Notes: generated from the letters alone by a model not told the origin. 64,000 bases of DNA from Marisalimonas sp016777705 (GCF_047717795.1 NZ_CP159808.1:682001-746000), one strand, 5' to 3'; positions 43,254 through 53,046 are shown, counted from the stretch's first letter. Made by a program: numbers and translations.

Positions 43254-43865
43254 ATGATTGATGCCAAACTTAATAATTTTTTAAGGCCATATTTAAGTTT
43301 TTTAGCAAAAATAATTATTAAGTTAAATATTTCAGCAAACATTATTACTTTTTCAGGATTTTTTTTTGGTTTATGTTGTTTCTATTCAATCATAAATTTT
43401 TATTTCACAGGTGCTTTTTTATTCTTGGTTCTAAATAGATTTTGTGATGGGTTAGACGGAGCTGTTGCCCGATTACTTGGTCCTACTGATATTGGAGCTT
43501 TTTATGATATTACCTTAGATTTTGTTTTCTATTCTTTGTTTCCAATTGCTTTCATTTTTGTAGATATTAAAAACGCATATGCTATTTGTTTTTTATTATT
43601 GAGTTTTGTTTCTACACAGACAACTTTTTTAGCTTCTGCATGGATTATTGAAAAAAATAAAATCTTAGTTTCAACTAAACAAAAAAAATCTTTTTTTTAT
43701 ATAGGTGGAATAACTGAAGGTTTTGAAACAATTATATTTTTTATATTAATGTTACTTTTTTATGAATCAGTGGAATTAATTGCATATATTTTTGGAATAC
43801 TTTGTTGGATCACTTCAATTTCAAGGCTAATTTTGATAAAGAAATTATTAAAAAATTGTTCTTAA
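43254..43865 (+). CDS. CDP-alcohol phosphatidyltransferase family protein
   Basis: This 203-residue membrane protein has about five to six helices. It carries the complete catalytic signature DGLDGAVARLLGPTDIGAFY followed by DITLD, equivalent to DG-x2-AR-x8-G-x3-D-x3-D. Such enzymes transfer a phosphatidyl group from CDP-diacylglycerol, or a related CDP-alcohol, to an alcohol. The substrate cannot be told from this sequence. It follows the LysM gene by 6 bases, so a cell-envelope unit is plausible. Confidence 0.88.
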   Translation: MIDAKLNNFLRPYLSFLAKIIIKLNISANIITFSGFFFGLCCFYSIINFYFTGAFLFLVLNRFCDGLDGAVARLLGPTDIGAFYDITLDFVFYSLFPIAFIFVDIKNAYAICFLLLSFVSTQTTFLASAWIIEKNKILVSTKQKKSFFYIGGITEGFETIIFFILMLLFYESVELIAYIFGILCWITSISRLILIKKLLKNCS

Positions 43866-43945
43866 TATTTATTTAATTTTTTTGTAATATAAGTTAATAA
43901 TATTTTATGCAATATATAGAGAAAAATAAATTTTAGGTTATATAA

Positions 43946-44329
43946 ATGAAAGACTTTACCAAACACTTGAATGATGAAGAGTATAGAGTGACACAACAAC
44001 ATGGGACTGAACCTGCATTTTCTGGAGCTTATTGGGATAAAAAAGATGCAGGCACTTATAGCTGTATTTGCTGTGATACAGAGCTTTTTTCAAGTGATAA
44101 AAAATATGAATCACACTCAGGTTGGCCAGCATTTTATCAACCAATTTCTGAAGATATTGTAGCTACGACTGTTGATAATTCTTTTTCCATGGTAAGGACT
44201 GAAGTTCATTGTTCAAATTGCAATGCTCATTTGGGTCATGTGTTCCCAGATGGACCTGAACCAACAGGATTAAGGTACTGTGTCAATTCGGCATCATTAA
44301 ATTTTAAAAAAAACATGAATAAATGCTAG
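43946..44329 (+). CDS. msrB: Peptide-methionine (R)-S-oxide reductase MsrB
   Basis: The 127-residue protein has NDEEYRVTQQHGTEPAFSGAYWD, zinc cysteine pairs CICC and CSNC, ESHSGWPAFYQP, AHLGHVFPDGPEPTGLRYCVNSASL with the catalytic cysteine, and the usual basic end. It repairs R-methionine sulfoxide. No signal peptide is present, so it is cytoplasmic. Its last 7 bases overlap the AroE-like start. Confidence 0.96.
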   Translation: MKDFTKHLNDEEYRVTQQHGTEPAFSGAYWDKKDAGTYSCICCDTELFSSDKKYESHSGWPAFYQPISEDIVATTVDNSFSMVRTEVHCSNCNAHLGHVFPDGPEPTGLRYCVNSASLNFKKNMNKC

Positions 44330-45117
44330 GAACAACAAAAATTTACGGATGCATTGCGGATCCAATCGACCATGTAAAAGCACCAACAATCTTTACATCT
44401 ATATTTAAAAGTAAAAATATTGATGCTGTTATGATACCTCTAAAAGTCTCATCAAATGATTTGACTAATTTAATTCAAACTCTAAAAAAAGTTGATAACT
44501 TTCATGGATTGACAGTTACTATTCCTCATAAATCTGCAGTTGTAGAATTATGTGATTTATTAGATACAGAGGCAGAATCCACTCAAGCTGTCAATTGGAT
44601 AAAATTTGATAAGAATAGAAAGTTAATAGGTAATAACTTTGATGGTAAAGGTTTTATTAATGGTTTCTTAAGTCAAAACCATCAACTTTCAGACAAAATA
44701 ATTGGTTTATTCGGATCAGGAGGAGCTGCAGTTGCTATTGGTTGTTCACTTGCTTATGAAGGAATTAAAGAATTAAAAATTGTTAATCGAGATACAAACA
44801 AAGCGAATGATCTCAAAAAAAGAATAAATTCTTTTAATAAACAACTAAAAATAACTGTTTTTTCTCAATATGACTATGATATAAATAACTGTGACTTAAT
44901 TATTAACGCTACAAGTCTGGGTCTGAAGAAAAATGACCAATTACCTTTTGACGTAACAACAACTCAGTCAAAATGCATAATAGCAGACATTATTATGCAA
45001 CCTGAAGAAACAAAGTTACTTAAGCAGGCCAAATTAATTGGAAGGCCTATTCATTATGGGAAAAATATGATAGAAAGCCAAATTGATTTAGTTGGTGACT
45101 TTTTAAATCTTTGGTAA
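44323..45117 (+). CDS. AroE-like shikimate/quinate dehydrogenase family protein with altered substrate motif
   Basis: The 264-residue protein keeps the AroE fold. VTIPHK has catalytic Lys70, GNNFDGKGF has Asp107, and the Rossmann loop is GLFGSGGAAVAIG near 127-139. NRDTNKAND and NATSLGL follow. In classical AroE the N-terminal GxPIxHSxSP supplies two serines that bind the shikimate carboxylate. Here it is ADPIDHVKAP, with Val18 and Ala20 in their place. That pattern marks a diverged AroE-like subgroup seen in other proteobacteria, whose substrate is uncertain. It overlaps msrB by 7 bases and is followed by gcrA after 17. Confidence 0.8.
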   Translation: MLGTTKIYGCIADPIDHVKAPTIFTSIFKSKNIDAVMIPLKVSSNDLTNLIQTLKKVDNFHGLTVTIPHKSAVVELCDLLDTEAESTQAVNWIKFDKNRKLIGNNFDGKGFINGFLSQNHQLSDKIIGLFGSGGAAVAIGCSLAYEGIKELKIVNRDTNKANDLKKRINSFNKQLKITVFSQYDYDINNCDLIINATSLGLKKNDQLPFDVTTTQSKCIIADIIMQPEETKLLKQAKLIGRPIHYGKNMIESQIDLVGDFLNLW

Positions 45118-45134
45118 ATTGAATAGGGAAAAAA

Positions 45135-45530
45135 ATGGATAAAGCAGTTTGGGACGAAGAAAAACTAAATAAATTAAAAGCACTCTGGGAAGAGGGTTTG
45201 CCTATAACTAAGATTGGTGTCGAGTTAGGCGTCTCAAGGAATGCTATAGCAGGGAAAGCTCATAGAATGAATCTTCCGAAAAGAAATTCACCAATTTCTA
45301 AACTTGGAGATCTTAGGAAAAATCAAAAGAAAGATGACGAACAAAAACATAAGGACTTACCTTTAAAAATCTTATTAAGAGATGTTGAATGGTCAAGAAA
45401 CAGGTGTTGTTGGCCAATTGGTGATCCTAAACTTCCAGGTTTTTCTTTTTGTGGTGCTTCAATAAACCCAGGCAGACCCTATTGTGCCGAACATTCTAGT
45501 TTAGCTTACACAAATACCAGGGAAAGCTAA
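45135..45530 (+). CDS. gcrA: Cell-cycle regulator GcrA
   Basis: The 131-residue protein has the GcrA DNA-binding helix-turn-helix at the N-terminus (WDEEKLNKLKALWEEGLPITKIGVELGVSRNAIAGKAHRMNL). A linker follows, then the sigma-interaction region with cysteines: RNRCCWPIGDPKLPGFSFCGASINPGRPYCAEHS. GcrA works with sigma-70 at promoters carrying GANTC sites methylated by CcrM and controls cell-cycle genes. It is confined to alphaproteobacteria. Its presence in a streamlined genome is informative; no ccrM gene is in this window. Confidence 0.95.
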   Translation: MDKAVWDEEKLNKLKALWEEGLPITKIGVELGVSRNAIAGKAHRMNLPKRNSPISKLGDLRKNQKKDDEQKHKDLPLKILLRDVEWSRNRCCWPIGDPKLPGFSFCGASINPGRPYCAEHSSLAYTNTRES

Positions 45531-45541
45531 TAATAAAGATT

Positions 45542-48157
45542 ATGAATTCTTTTGTAAAAAAAAGAGAAGATTATAAACCACTATTATGGGTTCCCAAAAA
45601 TATATTTTTGGATATAAAAATTTATGAAGGTTTTTCGTTGATAAATTCCGAAATCCTTTTTAAAAAAAATGATCTACCCTATAGTCAAAATTTAGATTTA
45701 GATAATTTTATTGAGTTAAATGGCGTTAACTTAGAGACTATCAATTTTTCGGTTTTAATGGATAATGATAAAAGCATTGATGTAGATCTTAAAACGCTCC
45801 AAAAAAAAAATGAAGTTTTATTATTGCCAGTTTCTAATGACGCATCTTCAATTAAAATAATTTCACAAGTTAAAGTTTTCCCTAAAGAAAATACTTCTTT
45901 AGAAGGTTTGTATGAGAGTAATCAAATGTTTTGTACTCAGTGCGAACCTGAAGGTTTTAGAAAAATCACATGGTTTACAGATAGGCCAGATTGTCTAGCA
46001 ATTTTCAAAGTTAGAATTGAAGCATCTAAACGTTATAGTACTATGTTATCCAACGGGAATTTAATTGAAGAGGGAATTGTTACAGATAAAGGTACTAACT
46101 CTGAAAGACATTTTAAAATTTGGAGTGATCCATTTCCAAAGCCATCTTATTTGTTTGCGTTAGTTGTAGGTAATTTAGAACTTTCTGAATCTTCATTTAC
46201 TACATCTTCAAATAAAAATATAAAAATACAAATTTTTACAGAAATAGGGAACAAGCATTTAACTTTTCATGCTATGAAAAGTTTAAAAAAGGCAATGGCT
46301 TGGGATGAAGAAAATTATGGATTAGAGTATGACCTTAAAGTTTTTATGATTGTAGCGGTTAGTCATTTCAATATGGGCGCAATGGAAAACAAGGGGCTAA
46401 ATATTTTTAATTCTAAATTTGTTCTGGCAGATTATGAAACGGCAACTGATATAGATCTAGGAAATATAGAATCTATAGTTGCACACGAGTATTTTCATAA
46501 TTGGACAGGGAATAGGATAACTTGTAGAGATTGGTTTCAATTAACATTAAAGGAAGGTTTAACTGTTTTCAGAGATCAAGAGTTCTCTGCTGATATGAAT
46601 AACAAAAGTGTTAAGAGAATTGAAGATGTTTTATTACTTAGATCTATTCAATTTCCTGAAGATGCAGGTTCTAATAGCCATGCGATAAGACCAGAAAAGT
46701 ATCTGGAAATAAATAATTTTTATACTCCGACTATTTATGAAAAGGGAGCTGAAATTATTAGAATGATTTTTAATTATCTAGGAGAAAAAAAATATAGGCA
46801 GGGAATGGATACTTACTTCACTCTTTATGATAGTCAAGCTGTAACATGTGAAGATTTTTTAAAATCTCTCTCTTTAGGTAGTAAAGAAAATCTAGACATA
46901 TTTAAAAAATGGTATAGCCAATCAGGAACTCCAAAAGTAGATATATTAAGAACAAAAATTAAAAATGGTTGCCATTTTAATATCTCACAATCAATAAATA
47001 ATGAACCGAGTGAATTACCCATTCCAATAAAAATATCTATAATTGATAAAAAAGGGACTTTAATTAAGTTTAAGATAAATGATTCAGAATTAAAATTTGA
47101 ACATGTTTATTTATTGTCTAAAAGTTATGATAATATTAATGTTTATTCCCAAACTTCAGAGTTTACTCCTTCTTTGTTACGAAACTTTTCTGCTCCAGTT
47201 ATTTTAAAAACTGACTTAACAAATGATGATTATCTAAAGATTTTAAAATTTGATAGTGATGGTTTTAATAGATGGGATGCTATTCAAAATCTATTTTTAG
47301 ATAGTTATTTAGATAAAAATACTCTTTCTTCTATAATCCCAGTTTTACAAGATTTATTATCTGAAAAATCTTTAAATGCTTCTTTGCTTTCCCATTTGTT
47401 TGATATTCCATCCAGAAATACATTTGAAAATTTTTTAGATGTTTCTGATCCAATTGAGGTTTTTAACAAAAGAAAAAAACTTATGAAAAAAATTGGAAAT
47501 GCTCTAGAAGATGTTCTTGAAATTAAGGCTTTAGATTTTTATCATAATGATATTGAAGATGATACAAAAGAAGGCGAAAGAGCTTTACTAGCAAAAATAC
47601 TAAATTACTTAGTGCTAATTAATAATGAGGTTGGTGTTAATTTAGCTAAAAAAATCACCTCAAGTAAAAATATGACATTGTCAATTTCTGGACTCAAATC
47701 TTTATGTGTTTATGGAACAGATATACCATTTAATTTCTTAGATAAATTCTACTTAAAATGGAAAGAAGATAGCTTGGTAATAGAGAAATGGTTTGAATTA
47801 ATGTCTATATTAAACGTAGAAGGTCAAGGATTAAATTTTATAAACGATTTGTTATCACATGAAGCCTTTGAGTATAAAAATCCTAATAAAATTAGATCAG
47901 TCTTAGGTACATTTCAGAGAGAAAATGTTTTGCTTTTTCATGCCAATAATTCATCTGGCTATAATTTTATATCTAACCAAGTTAGCTTGATTGATAAAAA
48001 TAACCCTCAAGCTGCTGCAAGATTAGTTTTACCATTAACTAGATTTACTAATTACGATGAAACAAGAAAAAATAAAATGAAAAAAGCTCTTAAAGATATT
48101 ACTGATCGACCGATTTCATCAGATTTATCTGAGATAGTAAATAAAGCTCTAATTTAA
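45542..48157 (+). CDS. pepN: Aminopeptidase N (M1 family)
   Basis: The 871-residue metallopeptidase has the exopeptidase motif GAMENKGLNIFNSKFVLA. The zinc site is VAHEYFHNWTGNRITCRDWFQLTLKEGLTVFRDQEFS (HExxH with a downstream Glu), and the catalytic tyrosine lies in the PTIYEKGAEIIRM region. CEPEGFRKITWFTDRPD is the N-terminal family block. It releases N-terminal residues from peptides in the cytoplasm. It starts 11 bases after gcrA and converges on the DEAD-box gene with 3 bases between. Confidence 0.95.
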   Translation: MNSFVKKREDYKPLLWVPKNIFLDIKIYEGFSLINSEILFKKNDLPYSQNLDLDNFIELNGVNLETINFSVLMDNDKSIDVDLKTLQKKNEVLLLPVSNDASSIKIISQVKVFPKENTSLEGLYESNQMFCTQCEPEGFRKITWFTDRPDCLAIFKVRIEASKRYSTMLSNGNLIEEGIVTDKGTNSERHFKIWSDPFPKPSYLFALVVGNLELSESSFTTSSNKNIKIQIFTEIGNKHLTFHAMKSLKKAMAWDEENYGLEYDLKVFMIVAVSHFNMGAMENKGLNIFNSKFVLADYETATDIDLGNIESIVAHEYFHNWTGNRITCRDWFQLTLKEGLTVFRDQEFSADMNNKSVKRIEDVLLLRSIQFPEDAGSNSHAIRPEKYLEINNFYTPTIYEKGAEIIRMIFNYLGEKKYRQGMDTYFTLYDSQAVTCEDFLKSLSLGSKENLDIFKKWYSQSGTPKVDILRTKIKNGCHFNISQSINNEPSELPIPIKISIIDKKGTLIKFKINDSELKFEHVYLLSKSYDNINVYSQTSEFTPSLLRNFSAPVILKTDLTNDDYLKILKFDSDGFNRWDAIQNLFLDSYLDKNTLSSIIPVLQDLLSEKSLNASLLSHLFDIPSRNTFENFLDVSDPIEVFNKRKKLMKKIGNALEDVLEIKALDFYHNDIEDDTKEGERALLAKILNYLVLINNEVGVNLAKKITSSKNMTLSISGLKSLCVYGTDIPFNFLDKFYLKWKEDSLVIEKWFELMSILNVEGQGLNFINDLLSHEAFEYKNPNKIRSVLGTFQRENVLLFHANNSSGYNFISNQVSLIDKNNPQAAARLVLPLTRFTNYDETRKNKMKKALKDITDRPISSDLSEIVNKALI

Positions 48158-48160
48158 AAT

Positions 48161-49441
48161 TTATTTTTTAGTCAAAAAATTTGGAATTTGACCACTTTCT
48201 TTAAAATTTAAAAAGTTTTCAATAGGCAGAAAATTAACTTTCTTAAATTTCGTGTTTGTTTCTTTAATTTTTTGATTGTTTTGTTCCGAAGATATGTTTT
48301 TAAAATCAGTGCTTTCTGAGTTAATATCATTAAAATGATATGTTTGAATACTTTTTTTAATTAACTTTTCAATTGTTAAAACATTTTTTTCATCACCATC
48401 TTCACAAAAAGTAAAAGCCTTTCCTCTAAGTCCAGCTCTTCCAGTTCTTCCAATTCGATGAACATAATCTTCAGGATTAATAGGTACATCATAATTAAAC
48501 ACGTGGCTTAAACCAGCCACATCTATTCCTCGAGCTACGACGTCGGAAGCAATTAAAATTTTGGATAGTCCATCTTTGAAATCCTCAAGAGATTGTATTC
48601 TAGAACTTTGGCTCATATCTCCATGTAGACAAACTGTTTTAAAATTATTTTTTTTTAAAAATGTGTTAACTTTATTAATATCTACTTTTCTGTTGCAAAA
48701 AATTACTGCATTTTTAACCTTTTCAATATTTAATATTTTTCTTAAATCATTTAATTTATTATTTTTGATGGTCTTTATCAAAAAACTTTCGATATTTGAA
48801 GACGTACTTGAATGTGGGCTAATTGAAATTTCTTTAGGGTTTATAAGAAAATTTTCTCCAATGTTTCGTATCTCATTAGAAAGAGTAGCTGAAAAAAATA
48901 ATGTTTGTCTTATTTTGGGCAAAAGTTTATTAATTTTTATTATATCAGGAATAAAGCCCATATCAAGCATTCGGTCTGCTTCATCTATTATAAGTATTTT
49001 TAAATCCTTTAATATTACTTTGCCTCTGTCTATATGATCTAAAAGCCTGCCGGGAGTGGCGATAAGCACATCTACACCTTTTGCTAATTTATTATCTTGT
49101 TCAACAAAAGAAACACCTCCAATTAATAATGCCATTTGAAGTTTTAAATGTTTATTTATTAAGTTGAATTCTTCAGAAACTTGCATTGCTAACTCTCTTG
49201 TAGGAGCTAGCACTAAAGATCTTGGCATTCTAGATTTAGCTTTACCTGTGTTTAATATTTCTACTAAAGGCATTATAAAGGATCCAGTTTTACCAGTTCC
49301 AGTTTGTGCACACCCAAGCAAATCTCTTCCCATCAAAACTTGTGGAATTGCTCTTTCTTGTATTTCAGTTGGATTTACATAGCCTTTTTCTTTAATAGAC
49401 TTTAAAATTTCTGAACATAAACCTAGTTTTTCAAAGCTCAC
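48161..49441 (-). CDS. DEAD-box RNA helicase (RhlE-like)
   Basis: The protein (426 residues) has the Q motif (GYVNPTEIQERAIP), Walker A AQTGTGKT, PTRELAMQV, DEAD in LIIDEADRMLDMGFIPD, the SAT motif FFSATLS, and the helicase domain 2 motifs VIFCNRKVDI and HRIGRTGRAG. A short basic C-terminal tail follows near residue 380. It unwinds RNA in ribosome assembly or decay. RhlE-like is the best subfamily guess. It stands 81 bases downstream of the parE stop on the other side of a spacer with nothing recognisable. Confidence 0.92.
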   Translation of the reverse strand: MSFEKLGLCSEILKSIKEKGYVNPTEIQERAIPQVLMGRDLLGCAQTGTGKTGSFIMPLVEILNTGKAKSRMPRSLVLAPTRELAMQVSEEFNLINKHLKLQMALLIGGVSFVEQDNKLAKGVDVLIATPGRLLDHIDRGKVILKDLKILIIDEADRMLDMGFIPDIIKINKLLPKIRQTLFFSATLSNEIRNIGENFLINPKEISISPHSSTSSNIESFLIKTIKNNKLNDLRKILNIEKVKNAVIFCNRKVDINKVNTFLKKNNFKTVCLHGDMSQSSRIQSLEDFKDGLSKILIASDVVARGIDVAGLSHVFNYDVPINPEDYVHRIGRTGRAGLRGKAFTFCEDGDEKNVLTIEKLIKKSIQTYHFNDINSESTDFKNISSEQNNQKIKETNTKFKKVNFLPIENFLNFKESGQIPNFLTKK

Positions 49442-49522
49442 AAATATTCCTTAATTACTAATTTTAAGCTTTATTGCTTTGTTATTCTAAAAAGTCAATT
49501 AAAACTAATTAGAGCGACTTAA

Positions 49523-51487
49523 TTATATATCGTATTCATCAACTAAATTAGCGTTTTCTTGAATATATTTAAAACGAAGCTCAGGTTTTTTTCCCATAAG
49601 AATATTAACTAGTTCATCAACTAATCGCCTGTCATCTGCTTCATTTATATCTCTTTTAGGGAGTGTGATTTTTAACAAAACTCTTGTTTGAGGGTTCATA
49701 GTTGTTTCTTTTAATTGTGATGGAGGCATTTCGCCCAATCCTTTGAATCGACTAACTAAACCTTTTCCAGAAAATTTATCATTTATAATCGCATTTTTAG
49801 CATCTTCTGTTTGTGCATAAAATGATTTACCATTTAGAGTAATTCTATACAAAGGTGGTTGAGCTAAGTATAAATTGCCTTTTTCTATAATCTCAGGAAA
49901 GTTATTATAAAAAAAAGTCAAAAGTAAAGCAGCAATGTGAGCGCCATCAACATCTGCATCTGTCATTATTATGATTTTGTTGTATCTCAAACTATCAATG
50001 TATTTAGAAGAAGTATGATTTAATCCCATTGCTTGTTTTAAATCGTTGATTTCTTGGTTTTGAGCAGTTTTTTCGTTTGAAGCGCTGGCTACATTTAGAA
50101 TTTTACCCTTTAAGGGCAAAACAGCCTGCGTTTTCCTGTCTCTAGCTTGTTTAGCAGATCCTCCAGCACTATCACCTTCTACAATAAAAAGTTCAGATTC
50201 TTCAAATTTATTGCTAGAACAATCTGCTAATTTCCCTGGTAGACGAACCTTCTTTGTTATTGTTTTTCTTAATACATCTTTTTCTTTTTTCTTTCTTTTT
50301 CTTTCTTCATAATAGCTAATTGTTCTGTTAAGGATTGCTTCACCTTTTTCAGTGTCATTAGACAGCCAGGTTTCAAACCTATCTTTAATGGCTGTTTCTA
50401 CAAGTTTGGTAGTTGATGAATTAACTAGTCTTTCTTTAGTTTGTCCTTGAAATTGAGGGTCTTTTATAAAAACAGATAATATTGACCCAGTTGCAAGCAT
50501 TAAATCATCGTAAACAAGCTCATTAGCTTTTTTAAAACCTTTTATAATTGCAAAATTTTTTATACCTTTTGTTAATGCTTGTCTGAAACCTAATTCATGA
50601 GTTCCACCAAGAGGAGTAGGAACAGTGTTACAAAAAGTTTCTACAAAACTATTTTCATTCTCAACAAACCATCTAATTGCCCATTCTACAGTTTCTTCTC
50701 CTATTTTAACATTGTCTTTAAAAGATGAGGTTGTGTACATTGGAGTATTAGATGTTTTAGAATGCATATATTCGCTTAATCCATCCAAAAAACATAATTT
50801 TTTTGTTGTAGGTATAATGCTACTGTCAGTTAATAATGAAGAGTGACATTTCCAATCAATTTGAACTCCGGCAACAAGATATGCCTTATACTCTAAAATC
50901 TTATAAATTTTTTCAGGACTAAAAATATGGGTGTCTACAAAGATAGTATTATCTGGTTTAAATGTTATTGTTGTTCCATTAGATTTTTTTGTAGGCTCTA
51001 TTTTTAAGAGTGTTGTGGTAGGTAATCCTTTTGAAAACTCTTGTCTATACAAAAAACCTGACCTTATTACTTCTACTTTCATATGCTCCGAAAGAGCGTT
51101 TACAACTGACGCTCCTACACCGTGCAAACCTCCAGATGTTGTATAATTTTTATTAGAAAACTTGCCGCCAGAATGTAATGTAGTCATAATTACTTCTAAT
51201 GCGGATTTGTTTTTAAATTTTGGATGATTGTCAATAGGGATACCTCTACCATTATCACTTATTTTTATAAAGTTATCTTCTAAGAGTTCTACCTTTATAG
51301 TGGTTGCGTGCTTTGCAACAACTTCGTCAATACAATTGTCAATTATCTCTACAGCTAAATGGTGTAAAGCATTTTTATCTGTTCCACCGATATACATTCC
51401 TGGTCTGTGACGGACAGGTTCAAGGCCTTCTAAAACTTCAATTTCTGAAGCTGAATAAGGATTTTGGTTCAATAGATTCTCTTTCAT
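49523..51487 (-). CDS. parE: DNA topoisomerase IV subunit B
   Basis: The 654-residue protein has the GHKL ATPase domain (EIIDNCIDEVVAKHATTI, ISDNGRGIPIDNHPKFKNKSALEVIMTTLHSGGKFSN, TSGGLHGVGASVVNALSE). The transducer and the TOPRIM region follow (ELFIVEGDSAGGSAKQARDRKTQAVLPLKGKILN, MTDADVDGAHIAALLLTFF). Length and the DRKTQAVLPLKGKILN sequence favour ParE over GyrB, which is usually near 800 residues. With ParC it separates daughter chromosomes. Confidence 0.93.
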   Translation of the reverse strand: MKENLLNQNPYSASEIEVLEGLEPVRHRPGMYIGGTDKNALHHLAVEIIDNCIDEVVAKHATTIKVELLEDNFIKISDNGRGIPIDNHPKFKNKSALEVIMTTLHSGGKFSNKNYTTSGGLHGVGASVVNALSEHMKVEVIRSGFLYRQEFSKGLPTTTLLKIEPTKKSNGTTITFKPDNTIFVDTHIFSPEKIYKILEYKAYLVAGVQIDWKCHSSLLTDSSIIPTTKKLCFLDGLSEYMHSKTSNTPMYTTSSFKDNVKIGEETVEWAIRWFVENENSFVETFCNTVPTPLGGTHELGFRQALTKGIKNFAIIKGFKKANELVYDDLMLATGSILSVFIKDPQFQGQTKERLVNSSTTKLVETAIKDRFETWLSNDTEKGEAILNRTISYYEERKRKKKEKDVLRKTITKKVRLPGKLADCSSNKFEESELFIVEGDSAGGSAKQARDRKTQAVLPLKGKILNVASASNEKTAQNQEINDLKQAMGLNHTSSKYIDSLRYNKIIIMTDADVDGAHIAALLLTFFYNNFPEIIEKGNLYLAQPPLYRITLNGKSFYAQTEDAKNAIINDKFSGKGLVSRFKGLGEMPPSQLKETTMNPQTRVLLKITLPKRDINEADDRRLVDELVNILMGKKPELRFKYIQENANLVDEYDI

Positions 51488-51566
51488 AAAATTTGTTTTA
51501 TTACATTATCTAGTATTTATTAATGAATAGGGTACAACATTTAGCAGTAATTATATTATTTGAAAA

Positions 51567-51600
51567 CAAAAAAAACCCAACATAGTGTTGGGTTTTTTTT
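51567..51600 (-). terminator. Strong terminator after glnA
   Basis: ACCCAACA (51575-51582) and TGTTGGGT (51586-51593) form an 8-bp stem with a 3-base loop. A runs flank it on the 5' side and T runs on the 3' side of the plus strand, so it can stop transcripts from either direction. It lies just after the glnA stop and so ends the glnB-glnA message before parE. Confidence 0.9.
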
Positions 51601-51613
51601 CATATATTAGAAA

Positions 51614-53023
51614 TTAGCTAGAATAGTACATTTTAAATTCAACTGGGTGAGGAGCATGTTCAAATTGAACAACTTCTTCCATTTTTAAATCAATGTAAGC
51701 TTCAATTTGGTCTTCAGTGAAAACCTCACCCTTTGTTAAAAAAGACATGTCTTCTCTAAGCGCATCTAGTGCTTCTCTTAAAGAGCCACAAACAGTAGGT
51801 ATACTTGCAAGCTCACTAGCAGGAAGCTCATATAAGTCTTCATCCATTGCATTACCAGGGTGGATTTTGTTCTGAATACCATCTAAACCAGCCATTAGCA
51901 TGGCAGAAAATGCTAAGTAAGGGTTCGCCGTAGCATCAGGAAATCTCACTTCAACTCTTTTGCCGTTTGGACTGTCAGTAAAAGGTATTCTGCAAGAAGC
52001 TGATCTGTTCCTAGCTGAATATGCTAAAATAACAGGTGCTTCATAACCAGGTATCAATCTTTTATATGAATTAGTTGATGGGTTAGTGAAAGCATTGAGC
52101 GCTTTAGCATGCTTAATGATCCCACCTATATAGTACAAACACATTTCTGAAAGCTCAGCGTATTGGTTACCAGCAAACAAAGGCTTACCATCCTTCCAAA
52201 TTGACTGGTGACAATGCATTCCAGTACCATTATCACCTGCAACTGGTTTAGGCATAAAAGTAGCAGTTTGACCAAAAGAATGGGCTACATTCTGAACTGC
52301 ATATTTATATAATTGGACGTTGTCGGCAGTATCAATCAATGTTCCAAACATCATTCCCAGCTCGTGTTGTGAAGGTGCAACTTCGTGATGATGTTTTTCC
52401 ATTGGCACTCCCATATCAACAAGGGAAAGAACCATTTCGCTTCTTAAATCTTGAGCAGAATCAACTGGAGGTACTGGAAAGTAACCTCCTTTGATGCCAG
52501 GTCTATGGCCCATGTTACCTTCTTCAAAATTTTTTCCTGAGTTATATGGTCCCTCAGACGAATCTATTGTATAGGACGCAGAATGCATTTCAGCTTCATA
52601 TTTAACGTCATCAAAAACAAAAAACTCAGGTTCAGGACCAAAATATGCAGTATCACCTATACCGATTGAACTCATATACGATAAAGCCTGTTTAGCAGTT
52701 GATCTAGGATCTCTTTCGTAAGGGTTTCCAGATATTGGATCCAAAACATCACAAAAAATTGATAATGTTGGTTGTGAGAAGAAGGGATCAACTATACTTC
52801 TTGAACAATCTGGCATAAGCTTCATGTCTGACTCATTGATAGCCTTCCAACCTGCAATTGAGGAACCATCAAACATAAACCCTTCCGCAAGGCTTTTCTC
52901 GTCAATAGTACTAACATGTTGAGATACATGTTGCATTTTGCCTCTTGGGTCGGTGAAACGAAGATCTACAAATTGAATTTCTTTTTCTTTGATAATATCT
53001 ATGATTTTTTTAGCGTCTGACAT
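51614..53023 (-). CDS. glnA: Glutamine synthetase type I
   Basis: The 469-residue GSI has MFDGSSIAGWKAINESDM, FGPEPEFFVFDD, EVAPSQHELGMMFGTL, the ATP-site NGTGMHCHQSIWKDGKP, and SYKRLIPGYEAPVILAYSARNRSASCRIP. DEDLYELPASE contains the tyrosine that GlnE adenylylates, so activity is probably controlled through the PII cascade. It incorporates ammonium into glutamate. It lies 23 bases after glnB and ends at a strong terminator. Confidence 0.97.
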   Translation of the reverse strand: MSDAKKIIDIIKEKEIQFVDLRFTDPRGKMQHVSQHVSTIDEKSLAEGFMFDGSSIAGWKAINESDMKLMPDCSRSIVDPFFSQPTLSIFCDVLDPISGNPYERDPRSTAKQALSYMSSIGIGDTAYFGPEPEFFVFDDVKYEAEMHSASYTIDSSEGPYNSGKNFEEGNMGHRPGIKGGYFPVPPVDSAQDLRSEMVLSLVDMGVPMEKHHHEVAPSQHELGMMFGTLIDTADNVQLYKYAVQNVAHSFGQTATFMPKPVAGDNGTGMHCHQSIWKDGKPLFAGNQYAELSEMCLYYIGGIIKHAKALNAFTNPSTNSYKRLIPGYEAPVILAYSARNRSASCRIPFTDSPNGKRVEVRFPDATANPYLAFSAMLMAGLDGIQNKIHPGNAMDEDLYELPASELASIPTVCGSLREALDALREDMSFLTKGEVFTEDQIEAYIDLKMEEVVQFEHAPHPVEFKMYYSS

Positions 53024-53046
53024 CTTGTGATTACTCCATTTATAAT

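Noticed and set aside
49523..51487. GyrB rather than ParE
   Set aside because: At 654 residues it lacks the roughly 150-residue insertion or extended length of typical proteobacterial GyrB, and the DRKTQAVLPLKGKILN block fits ParE.
50625..51489. Several plus-strand open frames across parE
   Set aside because: They lie inside the well-conserved minus-strand parE, show no family motifs and have overlapping competing frames; they are shadows.
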